Below, one piece after another: positions 35,837 to 48,045 of a DNA stretch of 64,000 nucleotides. Every line of letters starts with the position of its first letter. Position 1 is the stretch's first letter. A program made the position numbers and the translations under genes. The notes beneath the pieces were generated by a model. It was not told where the DNA came from. It saw only the letters and a program-made list of their open reading frames with translations, and did not search any database. Location of the stretch: positions 1,240,001 to 1,304,000 of the forward strand of contig NZ_CP113910.1 of NCBI RefSeq assembly GCF_024701375.2, in the 5' to 3' direction. Source of the stretch: Streptomyces sp. KMM 9044. Its GTDB lineage: Bacteria > Actinomycetota > Actinomycetes > Streptomycetales > Streptomycetaceae.

Positions 35837-35868
35837 GGAAGGCCGGAACGTCTCGGTTCCGGCCTTCC
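35837..35868. terminator. Terminator after the radical SAM gene
   Basis: GGAAGGCCGGAAC-GTCTCG-GTTCCGGCCTTCC, 13-bp perfect arms, lies 44 bp past the minus-strand radical SAM stop. The rest of 35654-35912 is the promoter area of the CBM2 fusion gene and holds no gene that I see. Confidence 0.8.
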
Positions 35869-35912
35869 CCGTGTTCCGTTTTCCTCTCAGGTGCTCCCGG
35901 CCCTCGCGCGTC

Positions 35913-37238
35913 TCACGCCTCGGCGGGCTCCTGCGCCGGGAGACTGTCCATGAAGGAGCTGACGGAGAACACCGCGCGCCCCGGTCCGGGCTCACCGTAA
36001 CCGGGGGGCGAGGACAGGCCGAAGTCGTCCATCGTGGCGCGGTAGGCCTCGAGCAGCCGGATGTGGTACTCCAGCGGCGCGCCCTGCGGGTTGGCCTTGC
36101 CCAGCGGGGTCGTCGGCTCGGGGCACCAGGTGGTGAAGCGGGGCGTGATGCCGTGCGACATGAAGAAGCGCAGGCCCTCGGTGGTGGAGGCGATGGCCTC
36201 GTCGACCGTGGTGAAGCCGAAAGGCTCGGCCATCTCCACGCCTGCCACGAAGTTCGGGATCACGTTGCGCGCGCCGAAGACGTCCGCGGAGTCCAGGATG
36301 CGCTTGTGCCACTCGTCGCGGCCGACGTAGCGCTCCTTGCCGGGGCAGTACAGCTCGAACAGGCGGCGGTCCCACACCTCGTAGTTGGGGTGGTAGATCT
36401 GCACGCCGTAGTCCTTGAAGCGCTGCACGTCGTCCCTGGGCAGCGCCTGGGCGACGACCTTGCCGATCCAGCGGCCGGGGAAGCGCTCCTCGATGGCCTT
36501 GGCGTAGTGGCCGTAGAAGTCGGCCTCGTCACGGCCGGCGACCGTCCTGGTGATCGCTCCGCCGGTCAGCGTGTAGGCGGTGGACGCCTTCGCCGTGTCG
36601 TACCGGTCGATGATCTCCAGCGCCTCGAGGACCTCCTCGACGTCCTTGACCCCGGTGTAGGGCCGGCCGGCCGCCTTGTGCTGGCGCCAGTTGTGGTTGA
36701 TGTCGCAGTACTGGCACTCCTCCTTGGCGCCGAAGTACTGGCAGACCCGGAAGACGGTCAGGTAGATCAGGTAGCCCCACTGGATCGTGGGGGCGACCTC
36801 CATGACGGACTTCCCGCTGGAGAGGGTGTGCCGGTAGTACTCGGGCATCGGCGGCACGCCGACGTCCGAGACGCGCTTCCCGTCGAGGTAAAGGCCGAGG
36901 ACCCCGTCCTCGTCCGCGGCGACCCGGTAGGGGGAGGCCGGGTTCACCCTCACGGAGACCACGGTGCGGCGCAGGTCGTAGGGGCCTCCGGTGAGGATGA
37001 TCTCCTCGGGCGGGCGCCGGAGCGCGGCCTCGCCCAGCTCGGGCAGCGTTCCGTGGTCGAAGGAGAAGATGAAGTACGACTTCGGTTTGACCTCACCGCC
37101 CTCGTTGTCACTGAGGGCGGACGGATCGAAGGCGATCCCGCCCCGGAGCAGGTCCTCCTTGAAGACGGCCTCGCGCGGCACATGCGGGAACCGCTCCATC
37201 AGATCCTCGACCAGCGCGGTACGGCTGCCGCTGCCCAT
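35913..37238 (-). CDS. Radical SAM protein with non-canonical CX8CX2C cluster motif
   Basis: A 441-aa protein. Cysteines C166, C175 and C178 (FRVCQYFGAKEECQYC) are spaced X8 and X2 instead of the usual X3 and X2; an NHNW follows. Later motifs fit the TIM-barrel (LTGGAITRTVAGRDEADFY, YHPNYEVWDRRLFE, FVAGVEMAEPFGF). The ~150-residue N-terminal domain is not recognised. Substrate unknown. The ATG at 37238 follows AAGGAGA. It is monocistronic by appearance, with a terminator behind and a 20-bp tandem repeat in its promoter region. Confidence 0.8.
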   Translation of the reverse strand: MGSGSRTALVEDLMERFPHVPREAVFKEDLLRGGIAFDPSALSDNEGGEVKPKSYFIFSFDHGTLPELGEAALRRPPEEIILTGGPYDLRRTVVSVRVNPASPYRVAADEDGVLGLYLDGKRVSDVGVPPMPEYYRHTLSSGKSVMEVAPTIQWGYLIYLTVFRVCQYFGAKEECQYCDINHNWRQHKAAGRPYTGVKDVEEVLEALEIIDRYDTAKASTAYTLTGGAITRTVAGRDEADFYGHYAKAIEERFPGRWIGKVVAQALPRDDVQRFKDYGVQIYHPNYEVWDRRLFELYCPGKERYVGRDEWHKRILDSADVFGARNVIPNFVAGVEMAEPFGFTTVDEAIASTTEGLRFFMSHGITPRFTTWCPEPTTPLGKANPQGAPLEYHIRLLEAYRATMDDFGLSSPPGYGEPGPGRAVFSVSSFMDSLPAQEPAEA

Positions 37239-37251
37239 CCCGTGTCTCCTT

Positions 37252-37291
37252 CCGGTTCGGACGTACGACTCCCGGCTCGGACGTACGACTC
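37252..37291. repeat. 20-bp direct repeat in the radical SAM promoter region
   Basis: Two adjacent copies of CCGG(T/C)TCGGACGTACGACTC differ at one base. Each holds the palindrome ACGTACG-like core CGTACG. Their place 14-53 bp upstream of the start codon suggests a repeated operator or a leader element. Confidence 0.8.
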
Positions 37292-37442
37292 CTCACGGTA
37301 TGCCCCTGCCCGTCGGTCCGTGGTACCGGGGCCCCCGACGTGACGCGGGGCACTCCCCCCGGACCTGCGGAGACAGTACGTCCCGTGGGTCGCCCGGTGG
37401 GCTTCGGTGCCGTGCTGCGCCCCGTGCGCGCCCCGCGCCCCA

Positions 37443-37490
37443 GCGGGAGAGCGGGAGAGCGGGAGAGCGGGAGAGCGGGAGAGCGGGAGA
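37443..37490. repeat. 8-bp tandem repeat, six perfect copies
   Basis: GCGGGAGA is repeated six times, followed by related GCGGGCC/GGGCGG units to about 37530. It ends about 75-110 bp before the alditol oxidase start and lies in the 37239-37601 intergenic region, which otherwise holds no gene. Confidence 0.9.
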
Positions 37491-37553
37491 GCGGGCCGGG
37501 CGGGCCGGGCGGGAGAGCGGGCCGGGCGATGCATACCCCGGGGCTCGCGATAA

Positions 37554-38858
<1,305 letters not shown>

Positions 38859-38883
38859 CCGCGCCCGGTCCCGGCTCGCCCGA

Positions 38884-38938
38884 CTTCGTACAGCCCCTTT
38901 CCGAACCTCTTGCCGAACGTCGGCACCGGCCATAGCCT
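38884..38938 (+). promoter_or_regulatory. ROK-gene promoter with the shared CTTCGTAC/CTTGCCGAA motif
   Basis: The motif begins CTTCGTAC (38884), has CTTTCCGAAC (38897) and CTTGCCGAAC (38909) as direct repeats 12 bp apart, and includes the -35 TTGCCG (38910-38915). The -10 TAGCCT lies at 38933-38938 with a 17-bp spacer. The same architecture occurs before the binding-protein gene. Confidence 0.65.
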
Positions 38939-38991
38939 TGCCGCGCGCCGGTGCCGACGCAGCCCGGCACGGCAGTGCGGGCGCTGCAGGG

Positions 38992-40260
38992 ATGGGGGCA
39001 CCTCCGGTGAAGCGCACCTCGCGGGACATCCGTACCGCCAACCGCTACGAGGTGCTGCGCCAGATCATCGCCGAGTCCCCCACCTCACGGCAGGAGCTGG
39101 CGGCCGCCACCGGGCTCAGTCTCGCCACGGTGGCCACCCTCGTCGGCGAACTGCTCGGCCTCGGCATGGTCGTCGAGGTCGGTTTCGAGGACTCGGCCGG
39201 CGGACGTCCGCGCGGTCTGGTGGCCGTCGACGCGTCGGGCGGCGTCCTGATCGGCGTCGACCTCGCCGAGACATACGTCCGGGTCGAGCTGTTCGACCTC
39301 GCGCTGAACGTGCTGGCCCGCGCTGGCGAGGAGATGCGTCCCGGTGAGAACCGGCCCGAGCAGGTCGTGGGCCGTGTGGCCTCGGCGGTCGGCTCGGTGG
39401 TGGAACGGGCCGGGACCGGGTCCGCGCGGGTGCTCGGGGCCGGGGTGAGCGTGCCGGGCCAGGTGGACCGTGCCACGGGAGTCTCCGAGTACGCGCCGAA
39501 CTGGGACTGGCACGACGTGCCGCTGCTGGACCTGCTCGCCGAGCGGATCCCCCACCCGCTGTACCTGGACAACCCGTTGCGTGCCTGCGCGGTGGCCGAG
39601 CTGTGGTTCGGGGCGGCGCGCGGGCGCGGTGACGCGGTGGTGGTCAACCTCGGGACCGGGGTGGGCGCCGGGCTCGTGCTGGGCGGCGGAGTGCACCGTG
39701 GGGTCAGCAACAGTGCCGGCGAGTGGGGGCACACCACGCTCGTCCTGGACGGACGCCCCTGCCACTGCGGCAACCACGGCTGCGTCGAGACGTACACCGG
39801 GGCGCCGGGGATCATGTTGAACCTGCGGGAGGTGAGCCCGCACAGCCCTCTGCTGCGTCCCGACGACCAGACGGCGACCGTCGGCGCCCTGGCACGGGGG
39901 GTGGCTTCGGGCGACCCGGTGGCGGTCAAGGTCCTCGAGGACACCGCCCGTTACCTCGGTGCCGGGATCGCCGACCTGATCAACCTGCTCAACCCGGAGG
40001 TGGTCGTGCTCAGCAGCTGGGTCGCGGCCGCGTTCGGTGAGCCGCTGCTCGACGCGGTGCGCGAGGCCGTCACCCGGCACGCGCTGCGCCGCCCGCTGGC
40101 CGCCACCCGCATCGTGCTCTCCCCGATTCCCACCGATCCGGTCTGCCTGGGCGCGGCGACGTTCGCGCTGGAGGGCGCGTTGAAGGCGGCGCGCAAGGGA
40201 AACGGCACACGCGCCGACACAGCCACGCAAGCCCGCGGATCCGGCACCGACAAGCCGTGA
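38992..40260 (+). CDS. ROK-family transcriptional regulator
   Basis: A 422-aa repressor/sensor. A MarR-like winged helix (TSRQELAAATGLSLATVATL near residues 28-47) precedes the ROK sugar-kinase-like domain. The ROK zinc motif is CHCGNHGCVET near 259-269. The DxGxT-type ATP motif is changed to GVDLAETYVRVE, as in regulators without kinase activity. The family senses sugars. ATG 38992 and GTG 39007 are both possible starts; the latter has better ribosome binding site spacing. It precedes a sugar ABC operon and shares its promoter motif, so it probably controls both. Confidence 0.9.
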   Translation: MGAPPVKRTSRDIRTANRYEVLRQIIAESPTSRQELAAATGLSLATVATLVGELLGLGMVVEVGFEDSAGGRPRGLVAVDASGGVLIGVDLAETYVRVELFDLALNVLARAGEEMRPGENRPEQVVGRVASAVGSVVERAGTGSARVLGAGVSVPGQVDRATGVSEYAPNWDWHDVPLLDLLAERIPHPLYLDNPLRACAVAELWFGAARGRGDAVVVNLGTGVGAGLVLGGGVHRGVSNSAGEWGHTTLVLDGRPCHCGNHGCVETYTGAPGIMLNLREVSPHSPLLRPDDQTATVGALARGVASGDPVAVKVLEDTARYLGAGIADLINLLNPEVVVLSSWVAAAFGEPLLDAVREAVTRHALRRPLAATRIVLSPIPTDPVCLGAATFALEGALKAARKGNGTRADTATQARGSGTDKP

Positions 40261-40352
40261 CGTCCCGCGCACCACCCGCGTCCCGAGCCTCGAATCCCCG
40301 GCTCCGTCGGCCCGTTGACCGATCCGTCCGTCATCCCGAACGGCGCACAACG

Positions 40353-40406
40353 CTTCGTACGGGCTTTGCCCAACCCCTTGCCGAAGCCTTGAACGAAGGT
40401 TAACGT
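40353..40406 (+). promoter_or_regulatory. Promoter of the sugar ABC/lacZ operon with shared ROK-type motif
   Basis: CTTCGTAC at 40353 is followed by CTTTGCCCAACC and CTTGCCGAAG. The -35 TTGCCG is at 40378-40383 and the -10 TAACGT at 40401-40406, a 17-bp spacer. It matches the ROK-gene promoter over about 35 bases with one indel. About 185 nt of leader precede the binding-protein start; no gene is seen in 40261-40590. Confidence 0.65.
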
Positions 40407-40590
40407 CCGGCACCGCAAGGCCTTTCCGCGCCGTCCACCGCACCACCGCCAGAAGCCGTCCGCCGCGGATCCCTCTGCTCCGCGTGCACTGCCCCGTACC
40501 GCCGGCGCCGCCCGTACGTCCCCGCACCCGCCCGGGGCGCCTGCTCCACTCACCTGCCTTTCGAGCCGTACTCGAGACAAGGACGTCGAC

Positions 40591-41856
40591 ATGTCGGTAT
40601 TGGGTACTCACCACTGGGACCGCCGTTCCGTACTGAGGGCGGCCACGGGCCTGGCTGCCGTCGGCGGGCTCGCCGCGTGCGGCGGCAACACCGGCCGGGA
40701 CGGCGGGCCGGGATCGGGCAAGCGTCTGGTCCAGTACTTCCACGCCTACGGCGAAGCCGGCACCGAACAGGCCATCAGGCGCTACGCCGAGGCCTACGAG
40801 GAGGCCGACGTGAGCACGCAGTGGATCACGGGCTCCAACTTCGAGAGCAAGCTGTTCGCCTCCCTGCTCACCGACAAGGCTCCGGACGTCTTTGAGTTCC
40901 ATCCGCAGATCCAGCTCGTCAGGAGCGGCCAGGTGGCGGACCTGACCGACCTGGTCGAGCCGGTGAAGGACGACTTCAACCCGGCCGACATCCGGTCGCA
41001 CACCGTCGACGGGAAGATCTACGGGGTCCGGATGATCGACGACCCGCAGTTCTTCTTCTACCGGAAGTCGATGTTCGAGAAGGCGGGCGTCGGTGTCCCC
41101 GCCACACTCGACGATCTCCTGGCGACAGCGGCGGAGTTGACCACGGACAAGGTCAAAGGCATCTATCTGGGCAACACCCTGCACCCGGTCGTCAACCCGA
41201 TGATCTGGGCGTCCGGCGCCGACACCCTCGACGAGAAGAACGAGATCGCGTACCACACCGACGCGGTGGTCGAGGGTTTCCGCACCCTGCGCAAGCTCTT
41301 CACCAGCGGTGACCTGCTGCTCGACGCGCCGACCGACTTCTGGGACCCCTCCGCGCTCAACCAGGGGCTCACCGCCATCCAGTGGTGCGGCATGTGGGCG
41401 ATGCCTCAGATGCAGGAGGCGCTCGGCGACGATCTCGGGATCTTTCCCTTCCCGAGGGTCACCGCCACGGGCAAGCCGGCGGTCACCAACGGCGGTTGGT
41501 CGATGTTCGTCAACGCGAAGGGCGAGGACGTCGAGGCGGCCAAGGAGTACGTGAAGTGGCTCTGGATCGACCAGAAGGAGTACCAGGAGGACTGGGCGCT
41601 CTCCTACGGCTTCCACATCCCGCCGCGCACCTCGATCGCCCGGTCCGCCGACAAGCTCAAGTCGGGCCTCCCGGCCGAGGGCGTCAGGCTGTTCAACGAG
41701 TTCGGGCACTTCGACAACATCGGCTGGACCCAGGCCATGATCACCGCCCTGGAGGACGTCCTCGCCGACTGCGTCCGCAAGGGCGGTGACCCTGAGAGCG
41801 CGCTCGACAAGGCCGACCGGACGGTCGGCCGCGAGCTGCAGAAGCTGTTCGGATAG
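40591..41856 (+). CDS. Sugar ABC transporter substrate-binding lipoprotein
   Basis: A 421-aa extracellular binding protein (SBP family 1). The signal peptide has twin arginines (RRSVLRAATG) and a lipobox LAAC with C30 as the lipidated cysteine. The mature part shows the usual two-lobe pattern (PDVFEFHPQIQL, SMFVNAKGEDVEAAKEYVKW). It captures an oligosaccharide for the two permeases encoded next. The downstream beta-galactosidase suggests a galactoside. No ATPase gene is in the operon; a shared MsiK-type ATPase elsewhere would be expected in Streptomyces. Confidence 0.93.
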   Translation: MSVLGTHHWDRRSVLRAATGLAAVGGLAACGGNTGRDGGPGSGKRLVQYFHAYGEAGTEQAIRRYAEAYEEADVSTQWITGSNFESKLFASLLTDKAPDVFEFHPQIQLVRSGQVADLTDLVEPVKDDFNPADIRSHTVDGKIYGVRMIDDPQFFFYRKSMFEKAGVGVPATLDDLLATAAELTTDKVKGIYLGNTLHPVVNPMIWASGADTLDEKNEIAYHTDAVVEGFRTLRKLFTSGDLLLDAPTDFWDPSALNQGLTAIQWCGMWAMPQMQEALGDDLGIFPFPRVTATGKPAVTNGGWSMFVNAKGEDVEAAKEYVKWLWIDQKEYQEDWALSYGFHIPPRTSIARSADKLKSGLPAEGVRLFNEFGHFDNIGWTQAMITALEDVLADCVRKGGDPESALDKADRTVGRELQKLFG

Positions 41857-41878
41857 ACCGCGGACGGGCAGCGACGAG

Positions 41879-42841
41879 ATGTCGACCACCACCGCGCGCG
41901 GTGCCGCCCGCCCCGCCCCGGCCAAGGGCTTCCCCCGGCCGCGGCGGCAGCTGCGGGCCAGCAGCACCTTCAACTTCTGGCTGTTCACCGGGCCCTTCCT
42001 CATCGGCCTGCTGATCTTCGTCTACGTGCCGATCCTGTGGAGCGCGTGGCTGTCCTTCTTCGAGGCCCGGTTCACCGTCACTCCGAGCGAGTTCATCGGC
42101 TTCGAGAACTACCGGGTCATGCTGACGGACGAGCGGTTCGTGGGTTCCCTCGTCACCTTCACGGTGTTCGCGGCGCTCATCGTCCCGGCCACCTGGGCGC
42201 TGTCGCTGGCGCTGGCGCTCGCGGTGAACCGGCTGCGGTTCATGCGGGCCTTCTTCCGCTCGGTCTTCTTCCTGCCGACGGCGGTGAGTTATGTCGCCGC
42301 CTCGCTCGTCTGGAAGATGTCCATTTTCAACGGGGTCCGCTTCGGTCTGGCGAACACCGTGCTCGGTGTGTTCGGGGTGGACGACACCGCGTGGCTGGCG
42401 AACCCGAACCCGCCCTGGTACTGGCTGGTCATCGTGACCGTACGGCTGTGGCTCCAGGCGGGCTTCTACATGATCCTGTTCCTGGCCGCGCTGCAGAACA
42501 TCCCGCGCGAACTGTACGAGGCTGCCGCCATCGACGGCGCCCGGCCCGGCTGGCAGACGTTCCGGTACATCACACTGCCGCAGGTGCGCGCGACCTCGAC
42601 GGCCGTGATCCTTCTGCTGCTCGTGGCCGCGTACCAGGCCTTCGACGAGTTCTTCAACCTGCTGAGCAAGACCACGTGGGGGCGCCCGCCACTGGTCGAG
42701 CTGTATTACAAGGCCCTGGGCGACAACCAGGACTACGGTGCGGGCAGCGCGGGCGCGCTGATCCTCACGCTGCTGATCTGTCTGGTGACGCTGCTGCAGG
42801 GCCGGTTCATGGGCTTCGGCCGGGGGGAGGACGGCAGATGA
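41879..42841 (+). CDS. Sugar ABC transporter permease (MalF type)
   Basis: A 320-aa inner-membrane permease with six predicted helices. The EAA loop reads LYEAAAIDGARPGWQTFRYI near residues 212-231 and binds the ATPase. The ATG at 41879 starts 22 bp after the binding-protein stop, with a weak ribosome binding site. Its TGA overlaps the next ATG. It forms a heterodimer with the second permease. Confidence 0.93.
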   Translation: MSTTTARGAARPAPAKGFPRPRRQLRASSTFNFWLFTGPFLIGLLIFVYVPILWSAWLSFFEARFTVTPSEFIGFENYRVMLTDERFVGSLVTFTVFAALIVPATWALSLALALAVNRLRFMRAFFRSVFFLPTAVSYVAASLVWKMSIFNGVRFGLANTVLGVFGVDDTAWLANPNPPWYWLVIVTVRLWLQAGFYMILFLAALQNIPRELYEAAAIDGARPGWQTFRYITLPQVRATSTAVILLLLVAAYQAFDEFFNLLSKTTWGRPPLVELYYKALGDNQDYGAGSAGALILTLLICLVTLLQGRFMGFGRGEDGR

Positions 42842-43728
42842 CCTCCGGTACGCCGAAGACGGCGGGCCCCGCACCGAACCGGTCGCGCCGGGGCGGCCCG
42901 CGCGCCGGCGTGCTCGGGTCCGCGGGCCTGTACGCCGCGACCGGCCTCGCCGCGCTCCTCTTCCTGGTCCCCTTCTACCTGATCGTCCGAAACGCCCTGT
43001 CCACCGATTCCGAGATCACCGGCGAGGAGTGGGCGTTCTTCCCGTCGGACATCCAGTGGGGCAACATCACCGAGCCGTTCGACGACCCGACGGTCGACTT
43101 CGCCCGGTCGCTGTGGAACTCGGCGGTCGTCGGAACACTGCATACGGTCGGCACCCTGCTGGTCTGTTCGCTCGCCGGGTACGGGCTGGCCCGTATCCCG
43201 TACCGGCACGCCGACAAGGTCTTCTACGCCGTCCTGGGGACCCTGATGGTGCCGACGGCGGTCACCTTCGTGCCCAGTTTCGTGCTCGTGTCGTCCCTCG
43301 GCTGGGTGGACAGCTACCGGGGTCTGATCATCCCGGGCCTCTTCAGTGGTTTCACGTGCTTCCTCTTCCGGCAGTACTTCCTGGGGTTCCCGAGAGAGCT
43401 GGAGGAGGCGGCACGGGTGGACGGGCTCGGCTACTGGGGCGCGTACTGGCGGGTCGTCGTCCCGAACTCGCTGAACTTCTTCGCCGCCATCGCGACGATC
43501 ACCTTCATCAGCGGCTGGAACTCCTTCCTGTGGCCGCTCGTCATCGGACAGGACCCGAGCGCCTGGACCGTCCAGGTCGCCCTCTCCTCCTACATGACCA
43601 ACCAGACCGTCAACTTCCACCTGATCTTCATGGCCACGGCCATTTCCATCCTGCCCCTGGTCTGCGTCTTCCTGTTCCTCCAGCGCTGGCTCGTCCAGGG
43701 CATCGCGCAGACCGGCATCAAGGGCTGA
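42838..43728 (+). CDS. Sugar ABC transporter permease (MalG type)
   Basis: A 296-aa permease with six hydrophobic helices and the EAA loop ELEEAARVDGLGYWGAYWRV near residues 184-203. The start overlaps the previous stop (ATGA). Operon order is binding protein, MalF-like, MalG-like, then beta-galactosidase 12 bp downstream. Confidence 0.93.
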   Translation: MTSGTPKTAGPAPNRSRRGGPRAGVLGSAGLYAATGLAALLFLVPFYLIVRNALSTDSEITGEEWAFFPSDIQWGNITEPFDDPTVDFARSLWNSAVVGTLHTVGTLLVCSLAGYGLARIPYRHADKVFYAVLGTLMVPTAVTFVPSFVLVSSLGWVDSYRGLIIPGLFSGFTCFLFRQYFLGFPRELEEAARVDGLGYWGAYWRVVVPNSLNFFAAIATITFISGWNSFLWPLVIGQDPSAWTVQVALSSYMTNQTVNFHLIFMATAISILPLVCVFLFLQRWLVQGIAQTGIKG

Positions 43729-46644
<2,916 letters not shown>

Positions 46645-46919
46645 GCCGGGCGGACCGCCTCCCGCCGGGCACGGGAACGCCTGCGTCCGGCGGCGGGCAG
46701 CCGGCCGGGTCGCCGGGGATGCCCATGCCCATGGTTCCTCGGTCCCTCCATCCCTCGCCGGAGATGAGTACAGAGGTTCTGATACCCGCGAAAGCGTCAA
46801 CCGTACCAGGGCCGCCCGGACAAGGCGGTGACGTCGGCCTCGTCCCGCACGGAGGCCCTGCTCAGCACCTGGATTTCCGTGTGGGCGGTGCGCCGGGCGG
46901 GGGGCAGACTCGGGAGGGG

Positions 46920-46955
46920 CCTGCGGCACCCCGGTTCCGGCCGGGGTGCCGCAGG
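46920..46955. terminator. Bidirectional terminator between lacZ-type gene and esterase gene
   Basis: CCTGCGGCACCCCGG-TTCCGG-CCGGGGTGCCGCAGG has perfect 15-bp arms and lies 4 bp past the convergent minus-strand esterase stop. The rest of 46645-46919 holds nothing I can support. Confidence 0.85.
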
Positions 46956-46959
46956 GGCT

Positions 46960-48045
46960 TCATCCCCTCCTGACCCGGTCCTCGGGCACCAGATACCCGA
47001 GGACGAGTTCGTCGCGGACCAGGGCCGCGAACTGCGTGGCTCCGTGAGGGGAGGTGTGGGTGTTGTCGCGTTTCTCGTCGTAGAGGTAGAGCGCCTTGGA
47101 GCCCTCCACGCCGAGGGATTCCACCAGCTCCCTGGTCCTGGCGGTGAGGTCGATCAGCGGGACGCCGGCTGCCGAGGCGACGGCGCGGACGACCGCCGGG
47201 TGGTCGACGCCGAGCCCGTTGACCAGCAGGGCGGTGCCGTTGTCCAGGGTGCCGTCGGCGTTGAACCAGCGCCGTACGACGGGCGTCACGAGGACCGGTT
47301 CGCCGCCCTCGGCCCGCACGCCCGCCACCATGGTCTCGAGGTTGGCCCGGTAGGTCGCCCCGTCGGTGGTCTTGTCGTTGTGGGCGAGCTGGATGAGGAC
47401 AAGGTCACCGGGCCGGATCGACGACCGGACGGTGTCCCACAGTCGCGGGTTCCCCAGATAACTGACCGTGCTCTCACCGGAGTCCGCGTGGTTGGCGACG
47501 GAGACGCCCTTGCGCAGGTACTGCGGAAGGTGCTGGCCCCAGCCGGAGTACGGGGCGCCGGGCTGGTCGCAGGCGGTGGAATCGCCGACGACGAGGATCT
47601 GCCGGGTGTGCCGGTCGACGGCCGGGGTGACCCGGATGTCCGCGAGCGCGGGGGCGCTGCCGTCGATGGTGAGGTCGAGCCCGGGGCTGCCGTCGGGGCC
47701 GGTGGGCTCTCCTTCGGGCGTGCGGACGTCTACGGTGAAACCGCGGTCGACCCGCTGCCCGGCCCCGGCGGCGGTCTCCGCGAGCAGCGCGCGCCGGGTC
47801 TCGCCCCCGATGGCGGTACGGGAGGCGGTCTCACCTCCGAGACGGACGTGTACGTCGTAGGCGCCGGGCGGGAGGTCGAAGTGGCAGGCGGTGGTGGTGC
47901 AGTTCTCGATGCCGAGGGCCGGCCGGTGGTCCCGCGTCCGGGCGGCGGCGGGGGCGGACGACAGCCCGAGCCCGCCGACGACCGTCGCGGCCGCCACGGC
48001 TCCCGCGACGGCGGTCTCCGCCGTCCGTCTCCGACGTGTCCTCAT
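46960..48045 (-). CDS. Secreted SGNH/GDSL esterase (rhamnogalacturonan acetylesterase-like)
   Basis: A 361-aa secreted esterase. The signal peptide has a basic start (MRTRRRRTAE), a hydrophobic core, and an APAAA cleavage region near residue 36. An N-terminal beta domain (about 40-140) precedes the SGNH domain. Block I is VVGDSTACD (nucleophile Ser), block III is LAHND, and the Asp/His block is HTSPHG. GDST and the LAHND spacing match rhamnogalacturonan acetylesterases that deacetylate pectin. The ATG overlaps the GH43/ricin gene stop (ATGA), so it is the third gene of the secreted operon. Confidence 0.9.
   Translation of the reverse strand: MRTRRRRTAETAVAGAVAAATVVGGLGLSSAPAAARTRDHRPALGIENCTTTACHFDLPPGAYDVHVRLGGETASRTAIGGETRRALLAETAAGAGQRVDRGFTVDVRTPEGEPTGPDGSPGLDLTIDGSAPALADIRVTPAVDRHTRQILVVGDSTACDQPGAPYSGWGQHLPQYLRKGVSVANHADSGESTVSYLGNPRLWDTVRSSIRPGDLVLIQLAHNDKTTDGATYRANLETMVAGVRAEGGEPVLVTPVVRRWFNADGTLDNGTALLVNGLGVDHPAVVRAVASAAGVPLIDLTARTRELVESLGVEGSKALYLYDEKRDNTHTSPHGATQFAALVRDELVLGYLVPEDRVRRG

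Noticed and set aside
46773..46800. TTGACG element on the minus strand as a promoter for RNA antisense to the beta-galactosidase gene
   Set aside because: No -10 hexamer lies at a reasonable distance.
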